From the NCBI RefSeq assembly GCF_902381825.1, contig NZ_LR698973.1, positions 572,553 through 636,552 of the forward strand: a DNA stretch of 64,000 nt, read 5' to 3'. This DNA comes from Pseudocoprococcus catus (GTDB lineage Bacteria > Bacillota > Clostridia > Lachnospirales > Lachnospiraceae). Positions 54,543 through 63,166 of this stretch are shown in pieces. The notes below the pieces were generated by a model. That model saw only the letters and a program-made list of their open reading frames with translations, did not search any database and had not been told where the DNA came from. The position numbers and the translations under genes were made by a program. Numbering within the stretch: position 1 is the first letter of the stretch; each line of letters opens with the position of its first letter.

Positions 54543-55202
54543 ATGAAAAATGATCCGATCAGGACAAAGGTGCTGAGTATCAGGCTGATTCCCAATGCTG
54601 ACAGATTTCTGCTGAAGGCGATGCAGGTGCAGGAAGGGCATAGAAGTCTTGGCCTGATCACAACGGACTGTGATGATGTTTCCTATGCGGCTCTTGATGA
54701 AGCGACCAAGAAGGCAGACGTGTCGGTGGCCTATGCAAGGAGCATGTACGCCGGTTCATCCAATGCCAGTACGGCTCTTGCCGGTGAGTTTATCGGTATT
54801 CTGTCCGGTGAGAATCCGGAGGATGTGAAAAGCGGGCTGGCAGCAGCCGTCAGTTACATAGAAAATGATGCCTGTTTTTACAGTGCCAATGATGATGACA
54901 GTATTGTTTATTTTGCCCAGTGCATATCAAGGACCGGCAGTTATCTGTCGGAGATGGCCGGTGTGCCGGAAGGAACGGCGATGGCTTATCTGATCGCACC
55001 GCCGTTGGAAGCGGTGACGGGACTGGATGCGGCGTTGAAAGCGGCAGATGTGGAAATGAACCTGTTCTATGGGCCGCCTACAGAGACCAACTTTGCCGGA
55101 GGACTGCTGACAGGTGATCAGGCAGCGTGTCGGGCGGCCTGTGAAGCATTTCGTGAAACCATATGCAGGATTGCAGAGCATCCTGTTGAAAACATAGATT
55201 AA
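54543..55202 (+). CDS. eutL: Microcompartment shell protein EutL (tandem BMC domain)
   Basis: A 219-aa trimeric shell protein with two fused BMC domains and a gated central pore. IRTKVLSIRLIPNADRFLLKAM is the EutL N-terminal signature, followed by GLITTDCDDVSYAALDEATKKADV, YAGSSNASTALAGEFIG and NLFYGPPTETNFAGGLLTG near the end. Length matches EutL exactly. It lies between eutC and eutE, as in many Firmicutes operons, with GGGGGAA before the start. Confidence 0.95.
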   Translation: MKNDPIRTKVLSIRLIPNADRFLLKAMQVQEGHRSLGLITTDCDDVSYAALDEATKKADVSVAYARSMYAGSSNASTALAGEFIGILSGENPEDVKSGLAAAVSYIENDACFYSANDDDSIVYFAQCISRTGSYLSEMAGVPEGTAMAYLIAPPLEAVTGLDAALKAADVEMNLFYGPPTETNFAGGLLTGDQAACRAACEAFRETICRIAEHPVENID

Positions 55203-55231
55203 GAGACTTTTGGAAAAGAAGGTGAAACAGA

Positions 55232-56830
55232 GTGGATTTTGATAAGGACCTCCAATCGATTCAGGAAGTGAGATGGCTTGTTGCGAAGGCAGTTGTAGCT
55301 CAGAAAGAGCTGGCAAAGATGTCACAGCAGCAGGTGGATGGGATTGCAAAGGCGATTGCTGATGCCTGTGCGGCTCAGTCGGAGCGTCTGGCGAAGATGG
55401 CCGTGGAGGAAACCGGATTTGGTATATGGCAGGATAAGGTATTGAAAAATCTGCTTGGTTCGGCGATTACATGGGATAGTGTCAAGGACATGAAAACTGT
55501 GGGTATCATCAAAGATGACAGGCAGAATGGGCTGATGGAAGTCGGCGTACCGATGGGAGTTGTGGCAGCATTGATTCCATCCACGAATCCGACATCCACA
55601 ACGATGTACAAGTCGATTATTTCAATCAAAGCGGGCAATGCCATTGTCATCAGTCCGCATCCGAATGCCAAGAATTGTATTATTGAGACTGCAAAGGTCA
55701 TTTGTGAAGCAGCCAGAAAAGCCGGTGCGCCGGAGGGTATCGTGCAGTGCATCACATTGCCGACCATGGAAGCCACAGATGCACTCCTGAAGAACAGAAA
55801 TATCGGTATTATTCTGGCAACAGGCGGCGAAGCCATGGTGCGTGCAGCTTACAGTTCAGGTAATCCGGCCCTTGGCGTTGGCCCGGGCAACGGTCCTGCT
55901 TTTATTGAAAAGTCAGCGAATGTCCCTGTGGCTGTCAAGCGTATTATGGACAGCAAGACATTTGATAATGGTACGATCTGTGCATCAGAGCAGAGTATTA
56001 TTACGGAGCGCTGCATTGAGCAGAAGGTGGTGGATGAAGTCAGCCGTCAGGGCGGTTACTTTATGACACCGGAAGAATCTGAGAAATTGTCCAAATTTAT
56101 CCTCAGAGCTAATGGCACCATGAATCCGAAGATTGTCGGAAAGAGTGCGCAGACACTGGCAGATATGGCGGGTATCCGTATTCCTGCCGGTACAAGAGTA
56201 CTGGTTTCAAGACAGAGAACCGTGGGTAAGGACAATCCTTATTCCAGAGAAAAACTTTGTCCGATTCTGGCGTTTTATGTGGAGGACGGATGGGAAGAAG
56301 CCTGCCGTCGTTCCATTGAAATTTTAAATAACGAAGGTGCCGGTCATACAATGACCATTCACAGTGAAGATGCAGATGTTATCCGTGAATTTGCCCTTCA
56401 GAAACCGGTGTCCAGACTGCTTGTGAATACACCGGGAGCTCTTGGCGGTGTCGGTGCAACAACCGGTCTTCAGCCGGCATTAACGCTGGGCTGCGGTTCT
56501 GTCGGCGGCAGTGCCACATCAGACAATGTCAGCCCGCTGAATCTGATCAACAGACGCCGGGTGGCATGGGGACTTTGTGAACTGGAAGATCTGAGAAAAC
56601 AGCAGGAGCAGATGACAGGCGTATCTGCTGCACCACAGAGTACTTTTGGTTCAGGCAGTCATGCAGGAGGCAGCTGTGGACAGAGTTCTGTATTTGACAG
56701 TGGTTCTAATGCCGGAGCAGTCTGCGGTAATTCCAATAATGGAGCGGCTTGCGGCAGTCCGGAGATTACGGAAGACGATATCGCCAGAATTACAAAGGCA
56801 GTACTTCAGAAACTGGGCGCATTAAATTAA
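55232..56830 (+). CDS. eutE: CoA-acylating acetaldehyde dehydrogenase with C-terminal targeting helix
   Basis: Oxidises acetaldehyde to acetyl-CoA with NAD+ and CoA. The Rossmann-like aldehyde dehydrogenase fold is seen in GVVAALIPSTNPTSTTMYKSI, VGPGNGPAFIEKSAN and the catalytic-Cys segment DSKTFDNGTICASEQSII. After LEDLRKQ there is a Gly/Ser/Ala-rich linker and a terminal helix (EITEDDIARITKAVLQKLGALN), an encapsulation-type peptide. An N-terminal helix is also present, so the protein may have two targeting elements. GTG start after AAGGTGA. Confidence 0.94.
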   Translation: MDFDKDLQSIQEVRWLVAKAVVAQKELAKMSQQQVDGIAKAIADACAAQSERLAKMAVEETGFGIWQDKVLKNLLGSAITWDSVKDMKTVGIIKDDRQNGLMEVGVPMGVVAALIPSTNPTSTTMYKSIISIKAGNAIVISPHPNAKNCIIETAKVICEAARKAGAPEGIVQCITLPTMEATDALLKNRNIGIILATGGEAMVRAAYSSGNPALGVGPGNGPAFIEKSANVPVAVKRIMDSKTFDNGTICASEQSIITERCIEQKVVDEVSRQGGYFMTPEESEKLSKFILRANGTMNPKIVGKSAQTLADMAGIRIPAGTRVLVSRQRTVGKDNPYSREKLCPILAFYVEDGWEEACRRSIEILNNEGAGHTMTIHSEDADVIREFALQKPVSRLLVNTPGALGGVGATTGLQPALTLGCGSVGGSATSDNVSPLNLINRRRVAWGLCELEDLRKQQEQMTGVSAAPQSTFGSGSHAGGSCGQSSVFDSGSNAGAVCGNSNNGAACGSPEITEDDIARITKAVLQKLGALN

Positions 56831-56834
56831 AACG

Positions 56835-56975
56835 GCACCAAAGGTGCGAATCATGATATAATGAGCGTTAGTGAGCGGGAGCACGCAATGCTTGCTCATC
56901 GCGAACGGCGAATGGCGATCATGATAGCTGCGTACGCAGCGTCAAGCACCAAAGGTGCGAATCATGATATAATGA
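56835..56975 (+). repeat. Pair of 30-bp direct repeats in the eutE-eutM gap
   Basis: 56835-56864 and 56946-56975 are identical. Each contains the palindrome GCACCAAAGGTGC and ends ATGATATAATGA, which includes a -10-like TATAAT without a good -35. Between them lie a GTGAGC/GCTCA hairpin and the 14-bp palindrome GCTGCGTACGCAGC (56927-56940). The gap has no ORF. Confidence 0.8.
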
Positions 56976-57023
56976 AAACAATTAAATTCGGGATTTTCCC
57001 GCAGAATTACGGAGGTAAATATT

Positions 57024-57320
57024 ATGGCAGACAGATTATTAGCATTAGGTATGATTGAAACAAAAGGTCTTGTAGGTTCTATTGAAGCGGCAGATGCAAT
57101 GGTTAAAGCAGCGAATGTCAACTTAATCGGCAAGGTACATGTTGGCGGCGGTCTTGTAACTGTTATGGTAAGAGGCGATGTAGGTGCTGTTAAGGCAGCA
57201 ACAGACGCAGGTGCAGCAGCAGCTTCCCGTGTCGGTGAACTTGTTTCTGTACATGTCATCCCAAGACCACACGAAGAGATCGAATACATTCTGCCGACAC
57301 TGACAACTTCTGACAGATAG
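57024..57320 (+). CDS. eutM: Hexameric microcompartment shell protein EutM (PduA-like)
   Basis: A 98-aa single-BMC-domain protein that forms the flat hexagonal facets. The sequence [55 protein letters not shown] (given here as family landmarks: ALGMIETKG start, [11 protein letters not shown] helix, [18 protein letters not shown]) is canonical. The pore loop falls in [14 protein letters not shown] lies 9 nt before the ATG. Codons are strongly biased toward common ones, consistent with high expression. Confidence 0.96.
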   Translation: MADRLLALGMIETKGLVGSIEAADAMVKAANVNLIGKVHVGGGLVTVMVRGDVGAVKAATDAGAAAASRVGELVSVHVIPRPHEEIEYILPTLTTSDR

Positions 57321-57354
57321 GACAGGCTTTTGGCCTGACAGCAGGTGAGCATAG

Positions 57355-58794
57355 ATGGAGATTTTAACAGATATTGCGTTGCGGGCCCACTGGTTCCGCA
57401 GCCATGAGAAAGCGTACCATGTATCAAAGGATACGATGCTGACGCCTGCAGCGAGAGATTTTATCAGAGAACATGGAATCACGCTTATATATGAAGATTC
57501 AGCGTTGGAAGGACAGCCGGAAGTTGAAGTTTCCTCTGTACCGGAATCAGTTAAGGCAGTGAATCAGCTGCCGGATGCGGCGGAATCTGTTGGTGAGCCG
57601 TATAAGGCCATGCCCATGGCGGCTGTTCCGCAGGGAGCCGACCATAAGCCGCAGTATGTCAATGGAGAGACAGGAGAAGTTCTCAGCGTGAAGCCTGAGA
57701 ATATGACCCATCTTCATGGCAATGTTCTTGTACCGAAGACCCATCCGCAAATTGCTTTTCGCGGGATGCTGGACAGCCTGGAAGCGAAGATTATGTCTTT
57801 GCAGGTGGTGGCTTCTGAGAATGGATTGCATCGACTGACAGATGCACTGGATGAAGTGCTGGCATATGTACGCCAGATTCTCAGTGCAGAAGTTTTGGAC
57901 AAGGAACTCGGAGAGATCCATCTGCTTGGTTTGGACAGTGCGGGACTGCGTTATGAGTCCCATCATATCAAGGAGATTTATGGCATTCCGCATCCGATGC
58001 CGGAATACAGAATGGGTCGGATATGTATCGGTCTGAATGAGCTTAGAACTTTTGTCAGAGAGACAGAATTGGCGGCGGCCAGAGCTTTCCAGTCCGGGGA
58101 TACATGTACACGGCCGGATATTGTGGAAGCCATGAATCGGCTCAGCAGTGTCATTTATATTCTGTTCTGCAGGCAGCTGACGGGCAGGTGGCCCGGTCAG
58201 CAGGAGCCGTCAGAGATGAAAGATCTTCCGGGATTTCTTGTGGAAGCATCCGGGCGTCATGTGCATCTGACACAGCAGGCGATTGATGTGCTTTTCGGGG
58301 AGAATCTGCATGAGAAGAGTCCCCTCAGCCAGCCGGGACAGTATGCATCCGAAGAACGTGTCCGTCTGGTGACAGCTAAGGGTGAGATTGACAATGTGGT
58401 TGTTCTGGGACCGCCGAGAGGTGCTGTTCAGGTGGAGATGTCTCTGACAGATGCCAGAATCCTCGGTATCACGATACCTGTGAATCTTTCCGGTGATCTA
58501 AAGGGGGCCGCAGACGTGATACTTGTGGGACCGAAGGGTATTTACAATGCTGTGGGTTCCGTCATTGCATCCAAGGCACATATTCATATGACACCAGAGG
58601 ATGCCAGATTATACGGTGTTGAAGATGGGGACAGTGTGGCTGTACGATTGGAGACAGAGCGTCCGGTGACGATTGATGATGTGATTATCCGTGTCAGTGA
58701 GAAATTCTCGTTGGCGATGCATATGGATTATGATGAAGCCAATGCCTGCTCCTACAAGAAGGGTGACATGGGCTATATTATCAAGAAGAATTAG
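57355..58794 (+). CDS. Fusion of EutT cobalamin adenosyltransferase and PduL phosphotransacylase
   Basis: One 479-aa chain with two enzymes that are normally separate. Residues 1 to about 280 match EutT (LTDIALRAHWFRSHEK-type start, HLHGNVLVPKTHPQIAFRGMLDSLEA, then YGIPHPMPEYRMG), which makes adenosylcobalamin; I see no CCxxC iron motif. Residues about 290-479 match PduL (phosphate acyltransferase): ASGRHVHLTQQ near 301 and KAHIHMTPEDARLYGV near 408, whose His residues bind zinc, and MHMDYDEANAC near 454. It would convert acetyl-CoA to acetyl-phosphate. No internal stop or ribosome site separates the halves. Confidence 0.88.
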   Translation: MEILTDIALRAHWFRSHEKAYHVSKDTMLTPAARDFIREHGITLIYEDSALEGQPEVEVSSVPESVKAVNQLPDAAESVGEPYKAMPMAAVPQGADHKPQYVNGETGEVLSVKPENMTHLHGNVLVPKTHPQIAFRGMLDSLEAKIMSLQVVASENGLHRLTDALDEVLAYVRQILSAEVLDKELGEIHLLGLDSAGLRYESHHIKEIYGIPHPMPEYRMGRICIGLNELRTFVRETELAAARAFQSGDTCTRPDIVEAMNRLSSVIYILFCRQLTGRWPGQQEPSEMKDLPGFLVEASGRHVHLTQQAIDVLFGENLHEKSPLSQPGQYASEERVRLVTAKGEIDNVVVLGPPRGAVQVEMSLTDARILGITIPVNLSGDLKGAADVILVGPKGIYNAVGSVIASKAHIHMTPEDARLYGVEDGDSVAVRLETERPVTIDDVIIRVSEKFSLAMHMDYDEANACSYKKGDMGYIIKKN

Positions 58795-58877
58795 GAAAAT
58801 TCAGAGGCGTTGTTTCAGGAGAATGTCTTTGGATGTCTATAGATGAAACACCCGCTTTAGGGGAGGTTTTTGAGAAA

Positions 58878-59555
58878 ATGGATGAAAAGTTAATGAAGCA
58901 GATTGTGGAGGCTGTCATGCAGGAATTGATGGCACAGCGGTCGAATGCTTCGGCATGCACGGAAGGGCTGGACAAGCTTCTGGTGATCGGTGATCTGCAG
59001 GCAGTGCCTGCGGATATGGCTGAGAAGTACCAGATTTTCCTGATTGACGACTATATTCAGAACAAGAATATTCATCGTTATCAGAAGATCCTGATCACCA
59101 GCCTGACATTGGTGCAGATGTCCGATATTGCTCAGGGGAGAGACGGTTCGCCGGAGGCTTGTGCAGTGATTCGTGGACTTCTGAATGGTTTAGATGTGTG
59201 CATGGCAGAAGCGGCTTTTCCACATAGGAAATATGCAGGAAAGAGCAGCAGCCGTCTGTATGAAGTCATTGAGAATAATGCGCGGATGTTGCAGTCCTTT
59301 GGCATTAAGCTGTTGAAAGAATGCAAAGTTGGAGCACCTCCAATACCGGCGAAGCCTCCGAAGTATCAGGCACCGCCGATCGAAGTACCAAAGGGCACCG
59401 GCCATACGACAACAGATCGTCTGATTACAGAGGATGTTGCCCGTTCTTTAATTGACGGCGGGAATACGGCAATCTGTCTGGCAGCCAATGCCATCGTTAC
59501 ACCGTCTGCCTGGGATTTGTTTAAGCAGAAAGGTATTGAAGTTATTAGAAAGTAG
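58878..59555 (+). CDS. Clostridial eut-operon protein of unknown function (TIGR02536-like)
   Basis: A 225-aa protein of the type found in eut/BMC loci of Clostridia. The N-terminus MDEKLMKQIVEAVMQELMAQ is an encapsulation-like amphipathic helix. The middle has a Rossmann-like rhythm (KLLVIGDLQAVPADM, QIFLIDDY, KILITSLTLVQMSDIAQG). The C-terminus ANAIVTPSAWDLFKQKGIEVI resembles the start of the EutT half encoded upstream (MLTPAARDFIREHGITLI). AGGGGAGG at 58859-58866 supports ATG 58878; an in-frame ATG at 58833 is an alternative. Function is unknown. Confidence 0.8.
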   Translation: MDEKLMKQIVEAVMQELMAQRSNASACTEGLDKLLVIGDLQAVPADMAEKYQIFLIDDYIQNKNIHRYQKILITSLTLVQMSDIAQGRDGSPEACAVIRGLLNGLDVCMAEAAFPHRKYAGKSSSRLYEVIENNARMLQSFGIKLLKECKVGAPPIPAKPPKYQAPPIEVPKGTGHTTTDRLITEDVARSLIDGGNTAICLAANAIVTPSAWDLFKQKGIEVIRK

Positions 59556-59639
59556 TCTGAACAGGATTGTTTTAGAAGTATTGATTTTTAGACAGGGTGC
59601 AGCCTGAGCAGCTGCACCGTTTGAAAAGGGGAGCACGGA

Positions 59640-59930
59640 ATGCTGATATGTAAAGTTGTCGGTCATGTATGGGCGACGAAGAAGGAAGAGGGCTTAGAGG
59701 GCCTGAAACTGATGGTCGTACAGGAAATCGACGGTACCGGAAGAAAGAAAGGCAATACTTTTGTGGCTGCAGATGTAGTCGGTGCCGGTATCGGAGAACA
59801 GGTGCTGACTGTCAGCGGCAGTACGGCACGAAAGGCTTTTGGAAGAGATACAGTGCCGGTGGATGCTGCGATTGTGGCCATTATCGATACTGTTGAAGTG
59901 AATCGGGAAGCTGCCAGGGGCAGTGAATAG
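59640..59930 (+). CDS. eutN: Pentameric microcompartment vertex protein EutN
   Basis: A 96-aa EutN/CcmL-family protein that caps the shell vertices. It reads MLICKVVGHVWATKKEEGL, then KLMVVQEIDG, VAADVVGAGIGEQVLTVSGSTAR and PVDAAIVAIIDTVEV, all canonical. GGGGAG precedes the ATG. It is followed 14 nt later by the PduS-like gene. Confidence 0.96.
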   Translation: MLICKVVGHVWATKKEEGLEGLKLMVVQEIDGTGRKKGNTFVAADVVGAGIGEQVLTVSGSTARKAFGRDTVPVDAAIVAIIDTVEVNREAARGSE

Positions 59931-59944
59931 AGGTGCATGCATAA

Positions 59945-61327
59945 GTGGATCTGATAAAACAAATATTTGACAGCGGCGTTGTGGGATGCGGCGGTGCAGG
60001 TTTTCCAACCCATGTGAAACTGAAGGCATCACCGGAAATCCTGATTATCAATGGAGCGGAATGTGAACCGCTGCTGAGAACAGACCGATATCTGATGATT
60101 CATGAGGCTGAGAAGCTGGTGTCAGGAGTGGACCTGATCTGTCGTGAATTGTCGATACCTGAAGGCAGGATTGCCTTGAAAAAGACATATACCAAAGAAA
60201 TCGAAGCACTGACAGCAGCTATTGAGAAGCTGCATTCGAAGGTGCAGCTGCATCTGATGGATAGTTTTTATCCGGCGGGTGATGAGCAGGTGGTTGTTTA
60301 TGAAGTAACTGGCAAGGTGGTTCCTCCTGCAGGAATTCCGCTGGATGTGGGTGCTATTGTTGATAACGTGGCAACTATTATTGCCGTAGCTGATGCAGTG
60401 AGTGGTATACCTTTTACGGAGAAATATCTTACTGTGACAGGAGAAGTCAGGGAGCCGTCGGTTCTGAAAGTGCCGGTGGGAACTTCCTTTGCCCAGTGTA
60501 TTGAGATGGCAGGCGGAACGACATCGGACAAAGTGATGGTTGTTTCCGGCGGTCCGATGATGGGGGCACCGATGTCCTGGGAAGCAGCCATGAATGCGTC
60601 TGTGACAAAGACAACTTCCGGCATTCTGGTTCTTCCGGAGGATGGCGCTATTGACCGACGCAGGAAAACACAGCTGAATCATATGCTGAACCGGGCGAAA
60701 GCTGCCTGCATTCAGTGCACATTCTGTACGCAGCTCTGTCCGAGACATATGTTGGGACATCCGCTGCAGCCGCACCGCATTATGCGGAAAATGGCTATGA
60801 ACATGCCGCATCAGGATAATAATGAGACGACAAAAGACCACTGGATTTTGCCGGAACTTCTGGAGGACAAGGATATCCGGCAGGCAGCCATCTGCAGTGA
60901 GTGTGGTGTCTGTGAAGTTTATGCCTGTCCGATGGGGCTTCAGCCGAGAGTGGTCAACAGTCTGATCAAAGGTGAGTTGGCGCAGGCAGGGATCCGCTAC
61001 AGCAGAGAGGGCGATACCTGGGAGGCAGATGCTAACCGGCCATACCGTAAGGTGCCGACGAAGCGGATTGCGGCCAGAGCCGGTGTTGGTGCTTATTATC
61101 ATATTGATGGACATACATATAAGGAAGAAACGGCTTCAAAAGTTGTACTTCCGTTGAAGATGAACATCGGTGTACCGGCTGAACCTGTGATTTCAGATGG
61201 TGCACATGTTGAAAAAGGGCAGCTCATTGCAGCCTGTCCGGAGGGCAAATTAGGTGCAAATCTCCATGCCAGTATTTCAGGAACTGCGCATTTGACGAGA
61301 AATGCCATTACAATAACAGAGGTGTAG
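59945..61327 (+). CDS. PduS-like (RnfC-like) Fe-S flavoprotein / cobalamin reductase
   Basis: A 460-aa protein similar to PduS, an Fe-S/FMN enzyme that can reduce cobalamin, and to RnfC. Glycine-rich NADH/FMN motif GCGGAGFPTHVK at the N-terminus, INGAECEPLLRTDRYLM next, an SLBB segment near 180-200, then two 4Fe-4S motifs (CIQCTFCTQLCP and CSECGVCEVYACP) and a C-terminal barrel-sandwich part (VPAEPVISDGAHVEKGQLIA). GTG start 10 nt after AGAGGTG. The PduT-like shell gene directly downstream mirrors the pduS-pduT pair of propanediol operons. Confidence 0.9.
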   Translation: MDLIKQIFDSGVVGCGGAGFPTHVKLKASPEILIINGAECEPLLRTDRYLMIHEAEKLVSGVDLICRELSIPEGRIALKKTYTKEIEALTAAIEKLHSKVQLHLMDSFYPAGDEQVVVYEVTGKVVPPAGIPLDVGAIVDNVATIIAVADAVSGIPFTEKYLTVTGEVREPSVLKVPVGTSFAQCIEMAGGTTSDKVMVVSGGPMMGAPMSWEAAMNASVTKTTSGILVLPEDGAIDRRRKTQLNHMLNRAKAACIQCTFCTQLCPRHMLGHPLQPHRIMRKMAMNMPHQDNNETTKDHWILPELLEDKDIRQAAICSECGVCEVYACPMGLQPRVVNSLIKGELAQAGIRYSREGDTWEADANRPYRKVPTKRIAARAGVGAYYHIDGHTYKEETASKVVLPLKMNIGVPAEPVISDGAHVEKGQLIAACPEGKLGANLHASISGTAHLTRNAITITEV

Positions 61328-61331
61328 GCAG

Positions 61332-61880
61332 ATGTTAGAAACAATAGGATTTTTGGAATTGAATAGTATCGCTAAAGGCGTAGAAGCTGCCGACCTCATT
61401 TTGAAAACAGCTGAGGTAGATTTGATTTTTGCCAAAGCCGGATGCCCGGGTAAATACTACATTCTTTTTACCGGGGAAGTGGCAGCAGTCAAAGCATCAC
61501 TGGATGCAGGTGCGGCTATCGGCGGTAATCATACTGTAGACAGCTGTGTCATTCCGAGGGTACATCCCCAGGTCATCAAAGCCATTAATCTGGCAGCAGA
61601 ACCGGGAACGCCGGGAGCTATCGGCGTTATGGAATTTTTCAGCGTGACAGCTTCTGTTTATGCGGCAGATGCGGCAGTCAAAGCAGCTGATGTGGACTTA
61701 ATCGATGTCCGGTTGGGAACAGGTATCGGCGGGAAATCCTTCGTCGTACTGACGGGAGAAGTCGCGGCAGTTCGAGAAGCCATCGAATGCGGTATTCATA
61801 CGGAGAACGCAGAAGGAATGGAAGTATCACACGTGGTGATTCCAAACCCACGCAAAGAAATTTTCGATTCGCTTTTATAG
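61332..61880 (+). CDS. PduT-like tandem-BMC shell protein with Fe-S cysteine
   Basis: A 182-aa protein with two BMC domains (first: IGFLELNSIAKGVEAADLILKTAEV; second: IGVMEFFSVTASVYAADAAVKAADVDLID). The first domain has KAGCPGKYYILFTGEV; in PduT the Cys of this CPGK motif binds a 4Fe-4S cluster at the trimer pore. Together with the PduS-like protein it may pass electrons through the shell. It starts 4 nt after the PduS-like gene with AGAGGTG. Its last five codons are part of the large inverted-repeat element B. Confidence 0.92.
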   Translation: MLETIGFLELNSIAKGVEAADLILKTAEVDLIFAKAGCPGKYYILFTGEVAAVKASLDAGAAIGGNHTVDSCVIPRVHPQVIKAINLAAEPGTPGAIGVMEFFSVTASVYAADAAVKAADVDLIDVRLGTGIGGKSFVVLTGEVAAVREAIECGIHTENAEGMEVSHVVIPNPRKEIFDSLL

Positions 61881-62110
61881 GGGACCATGGCCGCTCAGGA
61901 GGCTGAGAACACAGCTTATGGCATCATATACTTTTTGTACATCACTGCACAAGGACGTTCCGATGAGCCCCGAACAAAATCGTGTTCAGCAAAGGCTTCC
62001 ACGATTTGGGTCTCATCTCCACAGTGCAGAATATGTACAGAAAGTATATGTGCCATAAGCCGTGTATCCAGGTGTATTGAGCGGCGAATACACCCTTATA
62101 AAAGAGAATC
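61866..62110. repeat. 245-nt fold-back element inside the eut operon (element B)
   Basis: Paired blocks from outside in: 61866-61870/62106-62110, 61872-61879/62097-62104, 61890-61897/62078-62085, 61914-61922/62052-62060 (9 bp), 61926-61934/62041-62049 (9 bp), 61937-61942/62033-62038, 61947-61950/62024-62027, 61962-61970/62008-62017 and 61977-61984/62000-62007 (8 bp). It starts in the last codons of the PduT-like gene and ends about 100 nt before eutS. No T run follows. An alternative hairpin (GGTGTATT with AATACACC, 62071-62094) exists. The 331-nt gap holds no believable ORF. Confidence 0.85.
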
Positions 62111-62211
62111 TGTTGGTAGAATGAGTTGTGGTCTGCGGATAGCAGTTTTGGATGTTACAATTTGTAATACATACGAGATTCATTGCTCACAACGTCCGAG
62201 AGAGGTATAAA

Positions 62212-62559
62212 ATGGAACAGGAAAAACAAAGAATTATTCAGGAGTTTGTGCCTGGTAAACAGGTGACTTTGGCGCATGTGATTGCGAATCCTGACAGCAG
62301 TTTATATAAGAAGCTGGGTGTTATCGGTGATTATACCGGAGCGCTTGGCATTATGACGATCACACCCAGTGAAGGTGCGATTATCGGTGCCGATGTGGCG
62401 ATGAAGGCTGCCAATGTGGAGGTTGTATTTGTGGACCGTTTCAACGGTTCTCTGATTATCAACGGAACGGTGGCTGATGTGGAGGCAGCGGTGAAAGATG
62501 TATTAAATGTTCTTGAGAATACACTGCATTTTGCGCCGACAGTGATTACGAAGTCGTAA
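62212..62559 (+). CDS. eutS: Microcompartment shell protein EutS (circularly permuted BMC domain)
   Basis: A 115-aa hexameric shell protein with a bent hexamer. [21 protein letters not shown] is the EutS N-terminus, followed by [42 protein letters not shown] (landmarks: [14 protein letters not shown]). GAGAGGT before ATG 62212 sets the start; a longer frame from 62152 would run through the fold-back region. In many eut operons eutS opens the operon, whereas here it is near the end, behind element B. Confidence 0.95.
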   Translation: MEQEKQRIIQEFVPGKQVTLAHVIANPDSSLYKKLGVIGDYTGALGIMTITPSEGAIIGADVAMKAANVEVVFVDRFNGSLIINGTVADVEAAVKDVLNVLENTLHFAPTVITKS

Positions 62560-62572
62560 ATCAGGTGAGGAT

Positions 62573-63022
62573 ATGAAGAAAATTATTTTAATCGGCAATG
62601 TGGCCTGCGGCAAAACGACGATTTGCCAGTATCTGAACCACATGGAAATCAAATACAAAAAGACACAGGCGCTGGAGGTCTATAACACGACCATTGATAC
62701 GCCGGGGGAATATCTTGAGAATCGCGGTTATCTGCGGTCGCTGATGGTAACAGCTACAGAGACAGATCAAGTTGTTTTTGTGCAGGACGCCAGCAGAGAT
62801 CAGTTCTTTTTCTCACCGGGACAATCCAGCGCTTTTACATTGCCTGTAGCCGGGGTTGTGACAAAAATCGACATCGCGACACCAAAACAAATTGCGGATG
62901 CAGTTGAATTGCTTCAGTTGGCCGGAGCGGATCCGATTTTCAAAGTCAGCCCGATGACGGGTGAAGGTATGGAAGAACTGGTGGCTTTTCTGGAGGAGAA
63001 AGAGGCTGTAGCGGAAGCATGA
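62573..63022 (+). CDS. eutP: Ethanolamine utilization protein EutP (GTPase/acetate kinase-like)
   Basis: A 149-aa P-loop protein. G1 motif IGNVACGKTTICQYL, G3 DTPGEYLEN, G4-like VVTKIDIATPKQ. EutP relatives (PduV) associate with the microcompartment, and Salmonella EutP has been reported to act as an acetate kinase, which would complete the acetyl-phosphate branch. AGGTGAGG precedes the ATG. It is the last recognisable eut gene in the window. Confidence 0.93.
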   Translation: MKKIILIGNVACGKTTICQYLNHMEIKYKKTQALEVYNTTIDTPGEYLENRGYLRSLMVTATETDQVVFVQDASRDQFFFSPGQSSAFTLPVAGVVTKIDIATPKQIADAVELLQLAGADPIFKVSPMTGEGMEELVAFLEEKEAVAEA

Positions 63023-63166
63023 TAAAAAAGAAAATCATGCATTAAATGGAAAATAATGTAAAAAAGAAAAAATATATTACAAAACCGATGTATAGCAGAA
63101 CACTTCTGTATAGCATTGTAAACGTAACTGTCGAAATTTGTTATGATGAATGCAGAGGTGATTCGA

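Noticed and set aside
61887..62210. 107-codon ORF in the gap before eutS
   Set aside because: Its sequence is entirely within or next to the fold-back element, it has no family resemblance, and it overlaps the eutS ribosome site.
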